Shown piece after piece: positions 19,724 to 29,707 of a DNA stretch of 64,000 nucleotides (position 1 is its first letter; every line of letters begins with the position of its first letter). This DNA comes from Rhodoferax sp. GTDB lineage: Bacteria > Pseudomonadota > Gammaproteobacteria > Burkholderiales > Burkholderiaceae_C. The stretch is from positions 1 to 64,000 of the forward strand of contig NZ_JAUSLE010000003.1 in assembly GCF_030646845.1 (NCBI RefSeq), in the 5' to 3' direction. The notes beneath the pieces were generated by a model that searched no databases, was not told the DNA's origin, and saw only the letters and a program-made list of their open reading frames with translations. Position numbers and translations under genes: made by a program.

Positions 19724-22315
19724 TCACATTGGCCTTGAACTGGTCAAGTAGCGCGCGAATTCGTCCGCCGGCATGGGACGGGCAAAATAATAACCCTGTG
19801 CGCCGTCACATTGAATGCTGCGGAGTTGTTGCAGGATCTCCGGGGTTTCCACCCCCTCGGCAACGGCCTGGAGATCCAGGCTGTGTGCCATCTGGACAAT
19901 GGCTTTCACAATCGCGGCGTCGTCCGGATCTGTCGCCAGATCGCGAACAAACGACTGGTCGATCTTGAGTTTGTCGACGTCAAACCGCTTGAGATACGAG
20001 AGACTGGAATAGCCGGTGCCGAAATCGTCGATGGACAGTTTCACGCCCAGTAATTTGAGCCGCTTGACGCTGCCCAGCACCTGCTCGACATTCTGGATCA
20101 GGACGGATTCGGTCAGCTCCAGTTCCAGCAGGGAAGGCGCAAGGCCCGACAGTGCCAGGGCCTTGAGCACGGTTTGTTCCACGTGGCCGTGCCTGAACTG
20201 CACGGCCGACAGATTCACGGCTATCGCAAGCTCGGGCAAGCCGGCCGTTTGCCAGGCCATGGCCTGTCGACAGGCCTCGTGGATCACCCATTCCCCCATG
20301 GGAACGATCAGGCCGCTGTCTTCGGCAATGGAGATGAACCGCCCCGGGGATACCAGACCGAACTCCGGGTGCTGCCAGCGAATCAGCGCCTCCGCGCCAA
20401 TCACCGCGCCGCTGGCCAGGTCGATCTGGGGCTGGTAGTGGAGGATGAATTCACTTCGCTCCAAAGCGCGTCGCAGTCCATTGCGAATCACAAGGTGTTC
20501 AACCACCTCGGCATTCATTTCTTCATCAAAGAAGCGGTAGGTGTTGCGCCCCGCTTCCTTGGCCCGGTACATGGCCGTGTCGGCCTTCTTGCTCAAGGTC
20601 TCGAAATTATGCCCATCCTCGGGATAGATGGCCACCCCGATGGAGACCGATGTCGAGAGTTCGTTGCCGTCCGTATCAAACGGATCCTGCAGACGTCCCA
20701 TGATCTTGGCCAGTACCGGTGTGGTGGCATCGAGGTCGGGCAGGTCGCTCAACACGATGACGAATTCGTCGCCGCCCTGTCGGCTGATGGTGTCCGTGTC
20801 CCGAACACATTCACTCAGGCGCGACGCGACCTCCTTGAGCAGCGCATCGCCCGTGGCATGCCCCAGCGAGTCATTGATCTTCTTGAAATTGTCCAGATCG
20901 AGAAACATCAGTGCCAGCTGGGTCCCGGTGCGATCTGCATGCGCCATGGCCTGCTGCACGCGGTCCTGCAGCAGCAGGCGGTTGGGCAGCCCGGTCAGGG
21001 GATCATGGTAGGCAAGGAATTCGATTTTCTGCTCAGAGACCTTCTGCTCGGTGATGTCCGAGCCCGTGCCGCGATACCCAAGAAATACCCCGTTCTCGAA
21101 CACCGGCTTGCCGCTGATCGAGAACCATCGCAGTTGACCGGGCTGGGTCTCCATCTGGTAAACAAAGTCCTTGAAGGGCTGATGTGCTTCAAGGACTTGC
21201 CGGTGTTCCTGCAGTTGCGCTTGCGTCAAACCAACAATGGGCAATTCCCATCGCGTCTTGCCAATCGTTCTGTAGGGATGCAGCTTCGTTGGGATAAGTC
21301 CGACCGACATTTCGATGAAGCGAAAATGGGTGTCCTGCTCCCAGAACCAGTCGGATGACATTTCCGACAAGTCCCGAAATCGTGCTTCGTTGGCGCGCAG
21401 ATGGTTTTCGATTTCCTTGCGCTCGGCCACTTCCAGCATCAAGCGCGCATTGGCCTGTGCCAGTTCTTCGGTCCGCTCCCGCACCCGCTGCTCAAGCTCC
21501 CGGTGGGCGCTGGCCAGGGCCTCCTGCGCTGACTTCTTCTCACGGATGTCTTCGGTAATCCAGATCGTGCTGCGGCTGCCATCGGCCGTTGACAGTGCCT
21601 TGGCCAGATGGCGGCACCAGATCAGCACACCGTCCTTGCGGGCATTGAGCCACTCGATGTCGACCAGCTCACCGGCCGCCAGCTTCTGGCCGACCGCCTC
21701 CCCAAAACGGGCATAGTCCTGCGCATCCTTGAAGAACACTTCAGCTTTCTGACCCGTCAAGGCACCGACGGGCCAGTGCAGGATGACCTCGGCGCGCGGG
21801 TTGCAATGCACGATCCGGCCATTGCTGGTGAACATGATGCCCAGGGAGGCATTTTCGAGAATGGCCTGCTGCTTGAGCAGCACTTCCTCCAGCTCGGCCT
21901 GCGCGCGTTTTCGCTCCCCAATGTCCTCGGCAATCCAGATCGTGCCTTCAGCGGTGTTTTGCGGGTTGATGACCTTGGCACGCATGCGGCAACAGACCGT
22001 GCTGCCGTCCTTGCGACGCAACTGCATTTCACGGTCCAGCAGCGCCCCGCTGGAGAGAATGGGCGACGCAATGCGTCCTATCTCGGCATAGTCTTCTGGC
22101 GATAGATAGAACACGGAGCCGTGCTGGCCAACCAGTTCGCCCTGCGGCCAGCCAAAGATCTTCGAAAACTCGGGATTGCAATGCAGCACCCGCTGGTCGC
22201 GGCTGAACAGGATGCCGACCGAGGCATTTTCGAGAATGGCCTGGTACTCAAGCAGCGTCTGCTGGACCGAAGACAGTGGGGAGTTGCCAACGAGCGGGGT
22301 GGGCGAGTCGGTCAT
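19724..22315 (-). CDS. Multi-PAS GGDEF-EAL protein
   Basis: Tandem PAS modules (QAILENASVGILFS / QAILENASLGIMFT), RQGGDEFVIVL, GAEALIRWQHPEFG, DDFGTGYSSLSYLKRFDVDKLKID. Confidence 0.94.
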   Translation of the reverse strand: MTDSPTPLVGNSPLSSVQQTLLEYQAILENASVGILFSRDQRVLHCNPEFSKIFGWPQGELVGQHGSVFYLSPEDYAEIGRIASPILSSGALLDREMQLRRKDGSTVCCRMRAKVINPQNTAEGTIWIAEDIGERKRAQAELEEVLLKQQAILENASLGIMFTSNGRIVHCNPRAEVILHWPVGALTGQKAEVFFKDAQDYARFGEAVGQKLAAGELVDIEWLNARKDGVLIWCRHLAKALSTADGSRSTIWITEDIREKKSAQEALASAHRELEQRVRERTEELAQANARLMLEVAERKEIENHLRANEARFRDLSEMSSDWFWEQDTHFRFIEMSVGLIPTKLHPYRTIGKTRWELPIVGLTQAQLQEHRQVLEAHQPFKDFVYQMETQPGQLRWFSISGKPVFENGVFLGYRGTGSDITEQKVSEQKIEFLAYHDPLTGLPNRLLLQDRVQQAMAHADRTGTQLALMFLDLDNFKKINDSLGHATGDALLKEVASRLSECVRDTDTISRQGGDEFVIVLSDLPDLDATTPVLAKIMGRLQDPFDTDGNELSTSVSIGVAIYPEDGHNFETLSKKADTAMYRAKEAGRNTYRFFDEEMNAEVVEHLVIRNGLRRALERSEFILHYQPQIDLASGAVIGAEALIRWQHPEFGLVSPGRFISIAEDSGLIVPMGEWVIHEACRQAMAWQTAGLPELAIAVNLSAVQFRHGHVEQTVLKALALSGLAPSLLELELTESVLIQNVEQVLGSVKRLKLLGVKLSIDDFGTGYSSLSYLKRFDVDKLKIDQSFVRDLATDPDDAAIVKAIVQMAHSLDLQAVAEGVETPEILQQLRSIQCDGAQGYYFARPMPADEFARYLTSSRPM

Positions 22316-22466
22316 GGGCGGGAATTCATCATGTTCTTATATATAACCGCTCACTGCAACCAGAACCTTACAAAAACCCTGGCTCGATGCTGCGCCATCC
22401 ACTGAAATCCACCAAAGTACCGCAATCCGTGATTACCGCCTCGCCGGGCGCTGCGGATGATCGCCT

Positions 22467-23009
22467 TCACGCGACAGACCCGTAGCGCTGCAGCACCCGG
22501 TAGCGCTGCCGGGCGTCCCCCGTGGACTCCATCAGGGCATAGCCGTCGACGTGCCAGCCGAACATTGGGGGCTGCGCCGGGAGTTGCACCAACGCGGCAT
22601 GGCGGGCCAGCGTGAAATGGGGGCGGTAGGGGCGCGCCTCGGTTTTCAGGCCCAGCCGCTGCAGGGCCTGCGCCAGGCTGCGATGCAGGAGCTGAAAACC
22701 CTCAGGCACGGCGTCGGGCAGCAACACCGCCAGGCCGTGCCGCCAGAGTTCAGGTTGCCCGAAGCGCAGTTCGAACGGCGTCATGGGCACGGCCAGCCCC
22801 GATCGCAGCTCATCCAGGCGCTGGCGTGGCACGGACCCCAGGAAATGCAGCGTGATATGCCAGTCGGGCGGCGCGTAGCGCGCGGCATCGGTGTTCCACT
22901 GCCATGCATCGCTGTGCACGGCGAGCGCGGCCTGGACAGCCTCACCCGGGCACAGGGCCAGGAACAGCCGCGCGGGGTCCTGGTCGGCGGCTTGACGGCT
23001 CTGCGGCAT
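22467..23009 (-). CDS. thpR: RNA 2',3'-cyclic phosphodiesterase (2H/LigT family)
   Basis: Two H-x-T/S motifs (WHITLHFLGSVP, PHFTLARHA). Confidence 0.87.
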   Translation of the reverse strand: MPQSRQAADQDPARLFLALCPGEAVQAALAVHSDAWQWNTDAARYAPPDWHITLHFLGSVPRQRLDELRSGLAVPMTPFELRFGQPELWRHGLAVLLPDAVPEGFQLLHRSLAQALQRLGLKTEARPYRPHFTLARHAALVQLPAQPPMFGWHVDGYALMESTGDARQRYRVLQRYGSVA

Positions 23010-23034
23010 GAGCCTGGTACTTCGTTCGCCGCGC

Positions 23035-23460
23035 TCAGCGTGGGGTCTGCAATTGCCCTTGCGACACGCTGGGCGCCGGTGCAGCCGCTGGCGTATCCAC
23101 CATTTCCCGCACGCCGTCAACGAAGTACTCGGTTTCTCCAAAGCAGGAGGTGGGGATGAATCGGTGCTGCCGGTAACTGAGAACCACCCGCTTGCCGGCC
23201 AGGAGATTGATTTTCTGGGCGACGGCGTCGTCGTGCACAGTGAAGTCGAACTTGTCCGGGATAGCGCCCGGCATCGTCACCATCGCGATTTCGCCTTCCC
23301 AGGTCTTGCAGAGCCAGCCCTTTTTGGAAAACTTCTGCACATAGCCGGCGCGCTCACCCGCCGAGTAGTCCCAATGCAGCGTCAGCCAGAGCCAGCCTCC
23401 GGCGAGAAGGGCCAGGATGATCAAGGTGAGCGCAATAACGCGCAGGGCTTTCGATGGCAT
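23035..23460 (-). CDS. Conserved hypothetical, single N-terminal TM
   Basis: Codon-dense ORF with N-terminal hydrophobic helix; GKRVVLSYRQHRFIPTSCFGETEYFV. Confidence 0.7.
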   Translation of the reverse strand: MPSKALRVIALTLIILALLAGGWLWLTLHWDYSAGERAGYVQKFSKKGWLCKTWEGEIAMVTMPGAIPDKFDFTVHDDAVAQKINLLAGKRVVLSYRQHRFIPTSCFGETEYFVDGVREMVDTPAAAPAPSVSQGQLQTPR

Positions 23461-23521
23461 GCTGGTTGACTCCTGAATGTGGCGCGCTGTGTTTCTTGGT
23501 TAGGGCTGGGCTGCAAGCGCC

Positions 23522-24406
23522 CTACTGTGTCAGTTCCAGCGCCAGGCACAAATCAGCCCAGGCGCGGGCCTTGTCCTGCTGGGTGCGCAACAGGTAGCCC
23601 GGGTGGTAGCTCACCACGACCGGAATGCCGTGGTAACGGTAGATTTGCCCGCGCAGCTTGCCCAGCGGGATGCTGGCGACTTCGGGCAGGCTGCCCTGCA
23701 ACAGCGCCTGGGCGGCAAAGCGCCCCATGGCCAGAATGACTTTGGGCTGCACCAGCGCCACCTCGCGGCGCAGGTAGTTTTCACAGGCGGCGAGCTCCTG
23801 CGCGTCGGGATTGCGCACCACGGCCGGACGGCACTTGACGACGTTGGTGACATAGGCCGCGCTCGCCCTGCTGGCGGTCCCGCCACGCCGGCTGACGCCA
23901 AGGGCCTTGAGCATGTTGTCCAGCAATTGGCCGGCCTGGTCGGCGAAGGGCGCACCCTGGCGCTCCTCGGCCTCATCCGGGGGCTCACCCACCACCAGCC
24001 AGTCGGCCTGACGAGGTGCCTCGGCATCGGCAGCGCCGAACACCGGGGCCCGGCGCCCGGTGCGCAAGGCGCACGCCTGACAGTTGGCCACGGTCTGTGC
24101 CAGTGTGGGCCAATCCATGCCCGCAATGCCGTCAGACAGTCCGGCGGGCGCAACGGGTGGCGCGGGTTCGCGCCGGTCGGGCACCCGCGAATCTGGTGCC
24201 TTTGAGGCTGTAGCCCCCGTGTTTATTGCCTCAATAGCTATTATTTCGATAGCAATCGCGGCAGCCGTTTCCGTTTCCGTTTCCTCTTCACTCCCGGCTA
24301 CCTCAGCCGCGAGGCCGACATCGGCCACGGCTTCGGGCAGCCAGACGCGCACCCCCATCTCCTGCAACATGGCACGCTGGCGTTGGTCGAGGTCAAGACT
24401 CATCAA
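23522..24406 (-). CDS. Uracil-DNA glycosylase, family 4/5-like [4Fe-4S]
   Basis: CQACALRTGR, VVGEPPDEAEERQGAPFADQAGQLLDNML, VTNVVKCRP, YHPGYLLR; in tsaB-rimI-udg order. Confidence 0.9.
   Translation of the reverse strand: MMSLDLDQRQRAMLQEMGVRVWLPEAVADVGLAAEVAGSEEETETETAAAIAIEIIAIEAINTGATASKAPDSRVPDRREPAPPVAPAGLSDGIAGMDWPTLAQTVANCQACALRTGRRAPVFGAADAEAPRQADWLVVGEPPDEAEERQGAPFADQAGQLLDNMLKALGVSRRGGTASRASAAYVTNVVKCRPAVVRNPDAQELAACENYLRREVALVQPKVILAMGRFAAQALLQGSLPEVASIPLGKLRGQIYRYHGIPVVVSYHPGYLLRTQQDKARAWADLCLALELTQ
24199..24255 (-). repeat. 57-bp dispersed repeat, copy E2 (in udg, sense)
   Basis: TTGCTATCGAAATAATAGCT-ATTGAGGCAATAAACACGGGGGCTACAGCCTCAAAGG; ungapped alignment to E1. Confidence 0.85.
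24265..24284. repeat. Hexanucleotide tract (CCGTTT)x3 in udg
   Basis: ccgtttccgtttccgtttcc encodes an ETETET run next to repeat E2. Confidence 0.8.
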
Positions 24407-24881
24407 TGCATTCTCCCAGACGCAGGCTCATCACCAGCGCGTCTTCACGCTGGCCATGGACGGCGGGGTAGTAATTCTTGCGCTGGCCCACCCGGCGATA
24501 GCCCTGGGCTTCGTAGACCTGCACCGCGCGCAGGTTGCCGACCCGCACCTCCAGCCACAACCAGTCCGCGCCCTGGCCCCGGGCCCAGATCGCCAGCGCA
24601 TCCAGCATGACGCGCGCCCAGCCCTGGCCCTGGTAATCGGGCGCCACGGTGATGTTGAGCAAATGCACTTCGTCCACCCCTTTCATGGCGACGAAATAGC
24701 CGAGCAGGGTGTCATCGGCCATCAACAACTGCGCCTCGTAGCCCGACTTGAGCGCATCGAGGAAGTTGCCGAGAACCCAGGGATGGGCATACGCCACCTG
24801 CTCCACGCGCAGCACCGCTTCCAGGTTCTGCGCCGTCATGGGTTCAAACCGGGCTTCGGTCGTTTTGAGGACGGCGCTCAT
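24393..24881 (-). CDS. rimI: Ribosomal protein S18-alanine N-acetyltransferase (GNAT)
   Basis: VEQVAYAHPWVLGNFLDAL, LLNITVAPDYQGQGWARVMLD; overlaps tsaB and udg. Confidence 0.92.
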   Translation of the reverse strand: MSAVLKTTEARFEPMTAQNLEAVLRVEQVAYAHPWVLGNFLDALKSGYEAQLLMADDTLLGYFVAMKGVDEVHLLNITVAPDYQGQGWARVMLDALAIWARGQGADWLWLEVRVGNLRAVQVYEAQGYRRVGQRKNYYPAVHGQREDALVMSLRLGECIDES

Positions 24882-25594
24882 AGGGCGGCTTTCTCCGCGG
24901 CGCGCTCCAGGGTGGTCTTGGCCACTTTGTCGCGGATGTAGCGCGGCAGCGCCTGGTCGGCACGCACCGCCGCGCCAGCGGCGAGCAGGGCCGGTGCCAG
25001 CCGCAGCATGGCGGTGGCGGTGGGCAGGGCATCGACACGCTGCGCCGCGGGGGCAGACAGGCGCGCGCCATAGGCGGTAAAAACATTGCCGGCCAGCGTC
25101 CAGCCCGGCTCACACACCAGCCCTTCGGGGTGAATCAGGCGGCTGTCCCTGATCTGCGTCCAGTGCCCGTTCTTGAAGACATAGCTGCCGGCATATATTT
25201 CGTCCATGCGGGCGTCCAGCAGGGCCACCACCTGATAGTTCTGCAGCGCGGCCGCGTGCCGGGCGCGAGCCTCTTCGGCCACGCTGAGCAGGGTATCGAC
25301 CGGCACCACCTTGACCTCCGCGCCAAACGCCAGCCCCTGCGCCACGGCACAGGCGGTGCGCAAGCCGGTGAACGAGCCGGGGCCGCAGCCGAAGGCAATC
25401 GCGTCCAGTTGCCCGTATTGCAGGCCCGCCTGCGCCATCAGGCGCTGAATGGTGGGGATCAGGTTGGCCGAGGTCTGGGCGCCGCCAGGGGCGGTGTGTT
25501 GCCACACCTCGCTGGTCTGGCCCGCATCACCCAGCACGCGGCTCACGGCGACCGACATCATCTCGGTACTGGTGTCAAAGGCCAGCAGGTTCAT
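24878..25594 (-). CDS. tsaB: tRNA threonylcarbamoyladenosine biosynthesis protein TsaB
   Basis: LLAFDTSTEMMSVAV, DAIAFGCGPGSFTGLRTACAVAQGLAF. Confidence 0.94.
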   Translation of the reverse strand: MNLLAFDTSTEMMSVAVSRVLGDAGQTSEVWQHTAPGGAQTSANLIPTIQRLMAQAGLQYGQLDAIAFGCGPGSFTGLRTACAVAQGLAFGAEVKVVPVDTLLSVAEEARARHAAALQNYQVVALLDARMDEIYAGSYVFKNGHWTQIRDSRLIHPEGLVCEPGWTLAGNVFTAYGARLSAPAAQRVDALPTATAMLRLAPALLAAGAAVRADQALPRYIRDKVAKTTLERAAEKAAL

Positions 25595-25644
25595 CGCCGC
25601 ACTCCCGCGCCGGCCGGCATTGCCCGAATTTCGAAAATCATCAT

Positions 25645-25701
25645 TAAATCAGCCTCCAGCCCCCGCCACACCTGCATGAGCAGCTTCTTTTTTAATAGCA
25701 A
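25645..25701 (-). repeat. 57-bp dispersed repeat, copy E3 (supplies stop codon of eamA-2)
   Basis: TTGCTATTAAAAAAGAAGCT-GCTCATGCAGGTGTGGCGGGGGCTGGAGGCTGATTTA; ungapped to E1. Confidence 0.75.
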
Positions 25702-26680
25702 CCGGCGCTGCCGCGCGCACACCAAACAGAATGCCCATCGTCACCAGTGCCAGGCCCGCCGCCAGATTCCAGAACAGCGGCTCGCCCAAAAACAGCACCG
25801 CGCCCAATGCCGACAAGCCCGGCACCAGCGCCGTGATCATGGTGGAGCGCACCGGGCCGTAGTGCTGGATCATTTTGGTGAAGGTGATGCCGGAGATCAC
25901 CACCGAACCCCAGCCCTGAAACACGGTCTGGAACAGCACTTCGCGCAATGGGGCCGTGAACACATGACCTTGCACCACCTGCCCCAGCACCAGCGCGGCG
26001 TACACCGGCACATAGATCACAAAGGCGAAGGCGGTGATGGCGATGGTGGCGCGCACGGCATCCAGCGCATGACGGCGCGCCAGCACGCTGTAGGTCGACC
26101 AGCACAGCGCGGCCACCATGAACAGCACATCACCCTTCCAGACCTCGCCGCCGTCGAACGCCCGCAACAGGCTGGCGCCGCCCACCAGCAGGTCGCCCAG
26201 CACGATCAGGCCCAGGCCCAGAGCGCGCAGCGGCGTGATGCGGTCGTGCAGGACCAGTGCCGCCAGCAGGGCCGTCCACAGCGGCAGGCTGCCCGGCATC
26301 AGCACCGAGGCGTGCAGCGCCGGCGCAAACACAAAGCCGCTGTAGGCCAGCAGCGCATACAGCAGACCACCAAACAGGCCAACGGTGGCGGTGACCCGAA
26401 GCGACAGCGGCGACAAGCCCAGCAGCGACGACTGTCCTACCCCCAGCGCCCGGTCGCGGCGCACCAGCCACGCGCCCCAGGGCAGCAACACCAGGCTGGC
26501 GCCGACGATGCGGCAAAACGCAATGTCAAATGGCGTCAGGGTGCCGCCGCGCGCCGGGTCGGCCGAGGCGCGGGCGATCAGGATGAAGGACGTCCAGATG
26601 AGCACCGTGACGACGGCGGCGGCCAGGCCAATCGTGCGGGGTGAAAAACCCCTGGAAGAATGGCGTGAGGAAGCGTGCAT
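25649..26680 (-). CDS. EamA/DMT family transporter
   Basis: Ten hydrophobic segments; two EamA-like halves. C-terminus AIKKEAAHAGVAGAGG* is encoded by repeat copy E3. Confidence 0.86.
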   Translation of the reverse strand: MHASSRHSSRGFSPRTIGLAAAVVTVLIWTSFILIARASADPARGGTLTPFDIAFCRIVGASLVLLPWGAWLVRRDRALGVGQSSLLGLSPLSLRVTATVGLFGGLLYALLAYSGFVFAPALHASVLMPGSLPLWTALLAALVLHDRITPLRALGLGLIVLGDLLVGGASLLRAFDGGEVWKGDVLFMVAALCWSTYSVLARRHALDAVRATIAITAFAFVIYVPVYAALVLGQVVQGHVFTAPLREVLFQTVFQGWGSVVISGITFTKMIQHYGPVRSTMITALVPGLSALGAVLFLGEPLFWNLAAGLALVTMGILFGVRAAAPVAIKKEAAHAGVAGAGG

Positions 26681-26725
26681 GCCCCCATTATCCGTGGCGG
26701 ACAGCCGCGACGGGATAATCAGGGC

Positions 26726-28207
26726 ATGTCTCTACCCCATGGCCTGCTGGGCGTTTTTGCCTCCCTGGCGTGCGGCCTTGCGCTGGCCCAACAACTGCCC
26801 CCCGAAGTGGACGCGGCATTGGCCCGCGCCAAAGTGCCGCGCGATGCCGTCTCCCTGCTGGTGGTCGACGCCGAGGGCAAATCGCCGCCACGCCTGAGTC
26901 ATCGCGCCAACGTCCCCGTCAATCCGGCGTCCGTCATGAAGCTGGTGACCACCTATGCGGCGCTTGAGCTGCTGGGTCCGGCCTTCAGCTGGAGCACGCC
27001 GGTGTTTGTGGAAGGCGCGGTGCGCGACGGCACCCTGTTTGGCAACCTGTACATCAAGGGCCAGGGCGACCCCAAACTGGTGATTGAGCGCCTGTGGCTG
27101 CTGCTGCGCCGGGTGCAGGGCCTGGGCATCCACAAGATCGCCGGCGACATCGTGCTCGATCGCAGCGCGTTTGAGGCAGTCGACGCGGACCCCGCCAGCT
27201 TTGACGGCGAACCGCTGCGACCCTACAATGCCGCGCCCGACGCCCTGTTGCTCAACTTCAAATCGGTCGTGATGACCTTTGTGCCCGACCGCACGGCCAA
27301 CACCGCGCAGGTGCATTTCGAGCCACCGCTGGCAGGGGTGCAGATGCAGACGAGCGTGCCGCTGTCCAACGGGGTGAATGGCGCCAGTGCGGCCTGCGGC
27401 GATTACCGCGCCGCGCTCAAGGCTGATTTTTCTGACGCCACGCGCATCCGCTTCGGCGGCACCTACCCGGCCAGCTGCTTCGAGAAGGTCTGGTCAGTGG
27501 CTTATGCCGACCCCAGGAGTTACAACGTGCGCGCCGTGGAAGGCCTGTGGCGCGAGATGGGCGGCCAGCTGGCGGGCACGGTGCGCGACGGGCGCGTGCC
27601 CGCGCTGAACGGGGCCGCCAGGAACCCGACATTGCAGCCGCTGCTGGAGCCGGCGTTCGAGATCGCCTCGCCCACGCTGGCGGAGGTTATTCGCGACATC
27701 AACAAGTACAGCAACAACGTGATGGCGCAGCAACTGTTCCTCACGCTCAGCCTGCCCGTGCGGGGCCAGAACGGCAGCCAGACCAGTGTGGCAGCCACCC
27801 AGGAGGCTTCGCGCGAGGTGCTGCGCCGCTGGTGGACGGACCGTATCGGGTCGAACGACCTGCCCACGCTGGACAACGGCTCGGGCCTGTCGCGCAATGA
27901 ACGCATCAGCGCGCAAGCGCTGGCGCGCCTGCTGCAAACCGCCTACCGGTCGCCCCTGATGCCCGAGCTGATGTCCTCGCTGCCGATCTCGGGCGTGGAC
28001 GGCACGCTCAAGCGTGCCCGCGCCATGCCCCAGGGCAGCGCCCACCTCAAGACCGGCAGCCTGCGCGATGTCACTGCCGTGGCCGGTTATGTGCATGCGG
28101 CCAGCGGCAAGCGCTATGTGCTGGTCGCCATCGCCAACCACCCGAACGCCAACGCGGCACGCCCGGCCTTTGAGACGCTGGTAGAGTGGGTGGCCCTGGA
28201 AAACTGA
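26726..28207 (+). CDS. dacB: D-alanyl-D-alanine carboxypeptidase/endopeptidase (PBP4 family)
   Basis: SVMKLVTTYAALELLG (SxxK), YSNNVMAQQL (SxN), LKTGSL (KTG). Confidence 0.94.
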   Translation: MSLPHGLLGVFASLACGLALAQQLPPEVDAALARAKVPRDAVSLLVVDAEGKSPPRLSHRANVPVNPASVMKLVTTYAALELLGPAFSWSTPVFVEGAVRDGTLFGNLYIKGQGDPKLVIERLWLLLRRVQGLGIHKIAGDIVLDRSAFEAVDADPASFDGEPLRPYNAAPDALLLNFKSVVMTFVPDRTANTAQVHFEPPLAGVQMQTSVPLSNGVNGASAACGDYRAALKADFSDATRIRFGGTYPASCFEKVWSVAYADPRSYNVRAVEGLWREMGGQLAGTVRDGRVPALNGAARNPTLQPLLEPAFEIASPTLAEVIRDINKYSNNVMAQQLFLTLSLPVRGQNGSQTSVAATQEASREVLRRWWTDRIGSNDLPTLDNGSGLSRNERISAQALARLLQTAYRSPLMPELMSSLPISGVDGTLKRARAMPQGSAHLKTGSLRDVTAVAGYVHAASGKRYVLVAIANHPNANAARPAFETLVEWVALEN

Positions 28208-28227
28208 ACCGGGCCACTTTGCCCACC

Positions 28228-29379
28228 ATGACCCAGAACACCAAGAAACCCGTCCACTGGGCGGTTCGGCTGAACCACCAGAACCGGTCGGGCTCCTTCG
28301 TCCTGCTCTTCACCGCCATTGGCGCGCACATGGTCAGCCAAGGTTACAGTCTGCTGGCCTGGGGCCTGCTCACACTGCAGTTCCTCGTCTACCCGCACCT
28401 GATGTATTGGCGGGCACGGGGCGCGCGCGATGCCATGCAGGCTGAACTGAACAATCTGGTGATCGACTCGCTGCTGTTTGGCATCTGGGCGGCGGCACTG
28501 GCGTTCCCGGTGTGGATTACCTTCACCCTGGTCATCGGCACCACCATCACCCATGTCCTCTACCTCGGTCTACGCGGTGTTTGGCGGTCCGTCGCGGCCC
28601 TTGCTGGCGGCGCGCTGGCGACCGTGACCATTGCGGGGCTGCGCCTGTCGCCGCACACCGACGGCCTTACTACCCTGCTGTGCGTCGTGGCACTTTTGCT
28701 CTACTTGCTGGCCTTCGCCCATCTGGCCTATTTACGCACCCGCATGCTGCGCGACACACGTGAGAAGTTGCGTCTGCGCGAACAGACGCTGCATGCAGCG
28801 AACGAGGCCCTGCAGCGGCAGTTCGCCGAAATCCATGCCCTGCAAGCGCAACTGAGCGAACAAGCCAACCGCGACCCGCTCACTGGCCTGTACAACCGAC
28901 GCTACCTCGATCCCACACTGGCGCGTGAGCTGGCGCGCTGCGAGCGCGAGGGGCAGCCGCTAAGCCTGATGCTGATCGACCTCGATCATTTCAAACAGGT
29001 CAATGACAGCTATGGTCATCCGGCGGGCGACGAGGTCCTGAAGAATCTGGCGGCAATGCTGAATGAACAGGCCCGAGCCGCCGACGTGGTCTGCCGTTAT
29101 GGGGGCGAGGAATTTTTGCTGGTACTGCCCAACATGCCGGCGCACATTGCGTTGGTGCGGGCCGACCAATGGCGCGCTGCGTTTGCCGCAACGACCGTCC
29201 GGTTCGATAAATTCCAAATGCAGACTACGCTGTCTATCGGCATTGCCACGTACCCCGGCCATGGCGCGTCGGCTGAAGAACTGATCCGCCACGCCGACCG
29301 TGCCCTGTACCGCGCCAAGTCGGAAGGCCGCGACCGTGTCATGTTGTTTCAGACAGAAACCGTCGTCGCCATTACCTAA
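28228..29379 (+). CDS. Membrane diguanylate cyclase (GGDEF)
   Basis: Several TM segments, coiled coil, DPLTGLYNRRYL, RYGGEEFLLVLP. Confidence 0.93.
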   Translation: MTQNTKKPVHWAVRLNHQNRSGSFVLLFTAIGAHMVSQGYSLLAWGLLTLQFLVYPHLMYWRARGARDAMQAELNNLVIDSLLFGIWAAALAFPVWITFTLVIGTTITHVLYLGLRGVWRSVAALAGGALATVTIAGLRLSPHTDGLTTLLCVVALLLYLLAFAHLAYLRTRMLRDTREKLRLREQTLHAANEALQRQFAEIHALQAQLSEQANRDPLTGLYNRRYLDPTLARELARCEREGQPLSLMLIDLDHFKQVNDSYGHPAGDEVLKNLAAMLNEQARAADVVCRYGGEEFLLVLPNMPAHIALVRADQWRAAFAATTVRFDKFQMQTTLSIGIATYPGHGASAEELIRHADRALYRAKSEGRDRVMLFQTETVVAIT

Positions 29380-29427
29380 AAAGATTTCTGGTATGAATGA
29401 CCCAAAAACTCCCTCTTGAAACCCCCA

Positions 29428-29682
29428 ATGCCCCTCCTCGATTTCATCGGCTACTGCGCCGCCGTCCTCACCACCGCCGCCTTTGTGCCACAGGCCTGGC
29501 ACACGTTTCAAACGCGGGACGTGCGCGGCATCTCGCTGGGCATGTACAGCGTATTCACCGCCGGTGTGGCCTGCTGGCTGGTCTACGGTTTGCTGCTGGG
29601 TGCGTGGCCGATCGTGATTGCTAATTGCGTCACGCTGGCCCTGGCGGCCGCCATTCTGGTGATGAAACTGCGGTATCGCTAG
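29428..29682 (+). CDS. SemiSWEET/PQ-loop family transporter
   Basis: Short 3-TM protein with FVPQAWHTFQTRDVRGISLGMYSVFTAGVACWLVYGL. Confidence 0.88.
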   Translation: MPLLDFIGYCAAVLTTAAFVPQAWHTFQTRDVRGISLGMYSVFTAGVACWLVYGLLLGAWPIVIANCVTLALAAAILVMKLRYR

Positions 29683-29707
29683 ACGCCGCAGCGACGGGCG
29701 CCACCGG

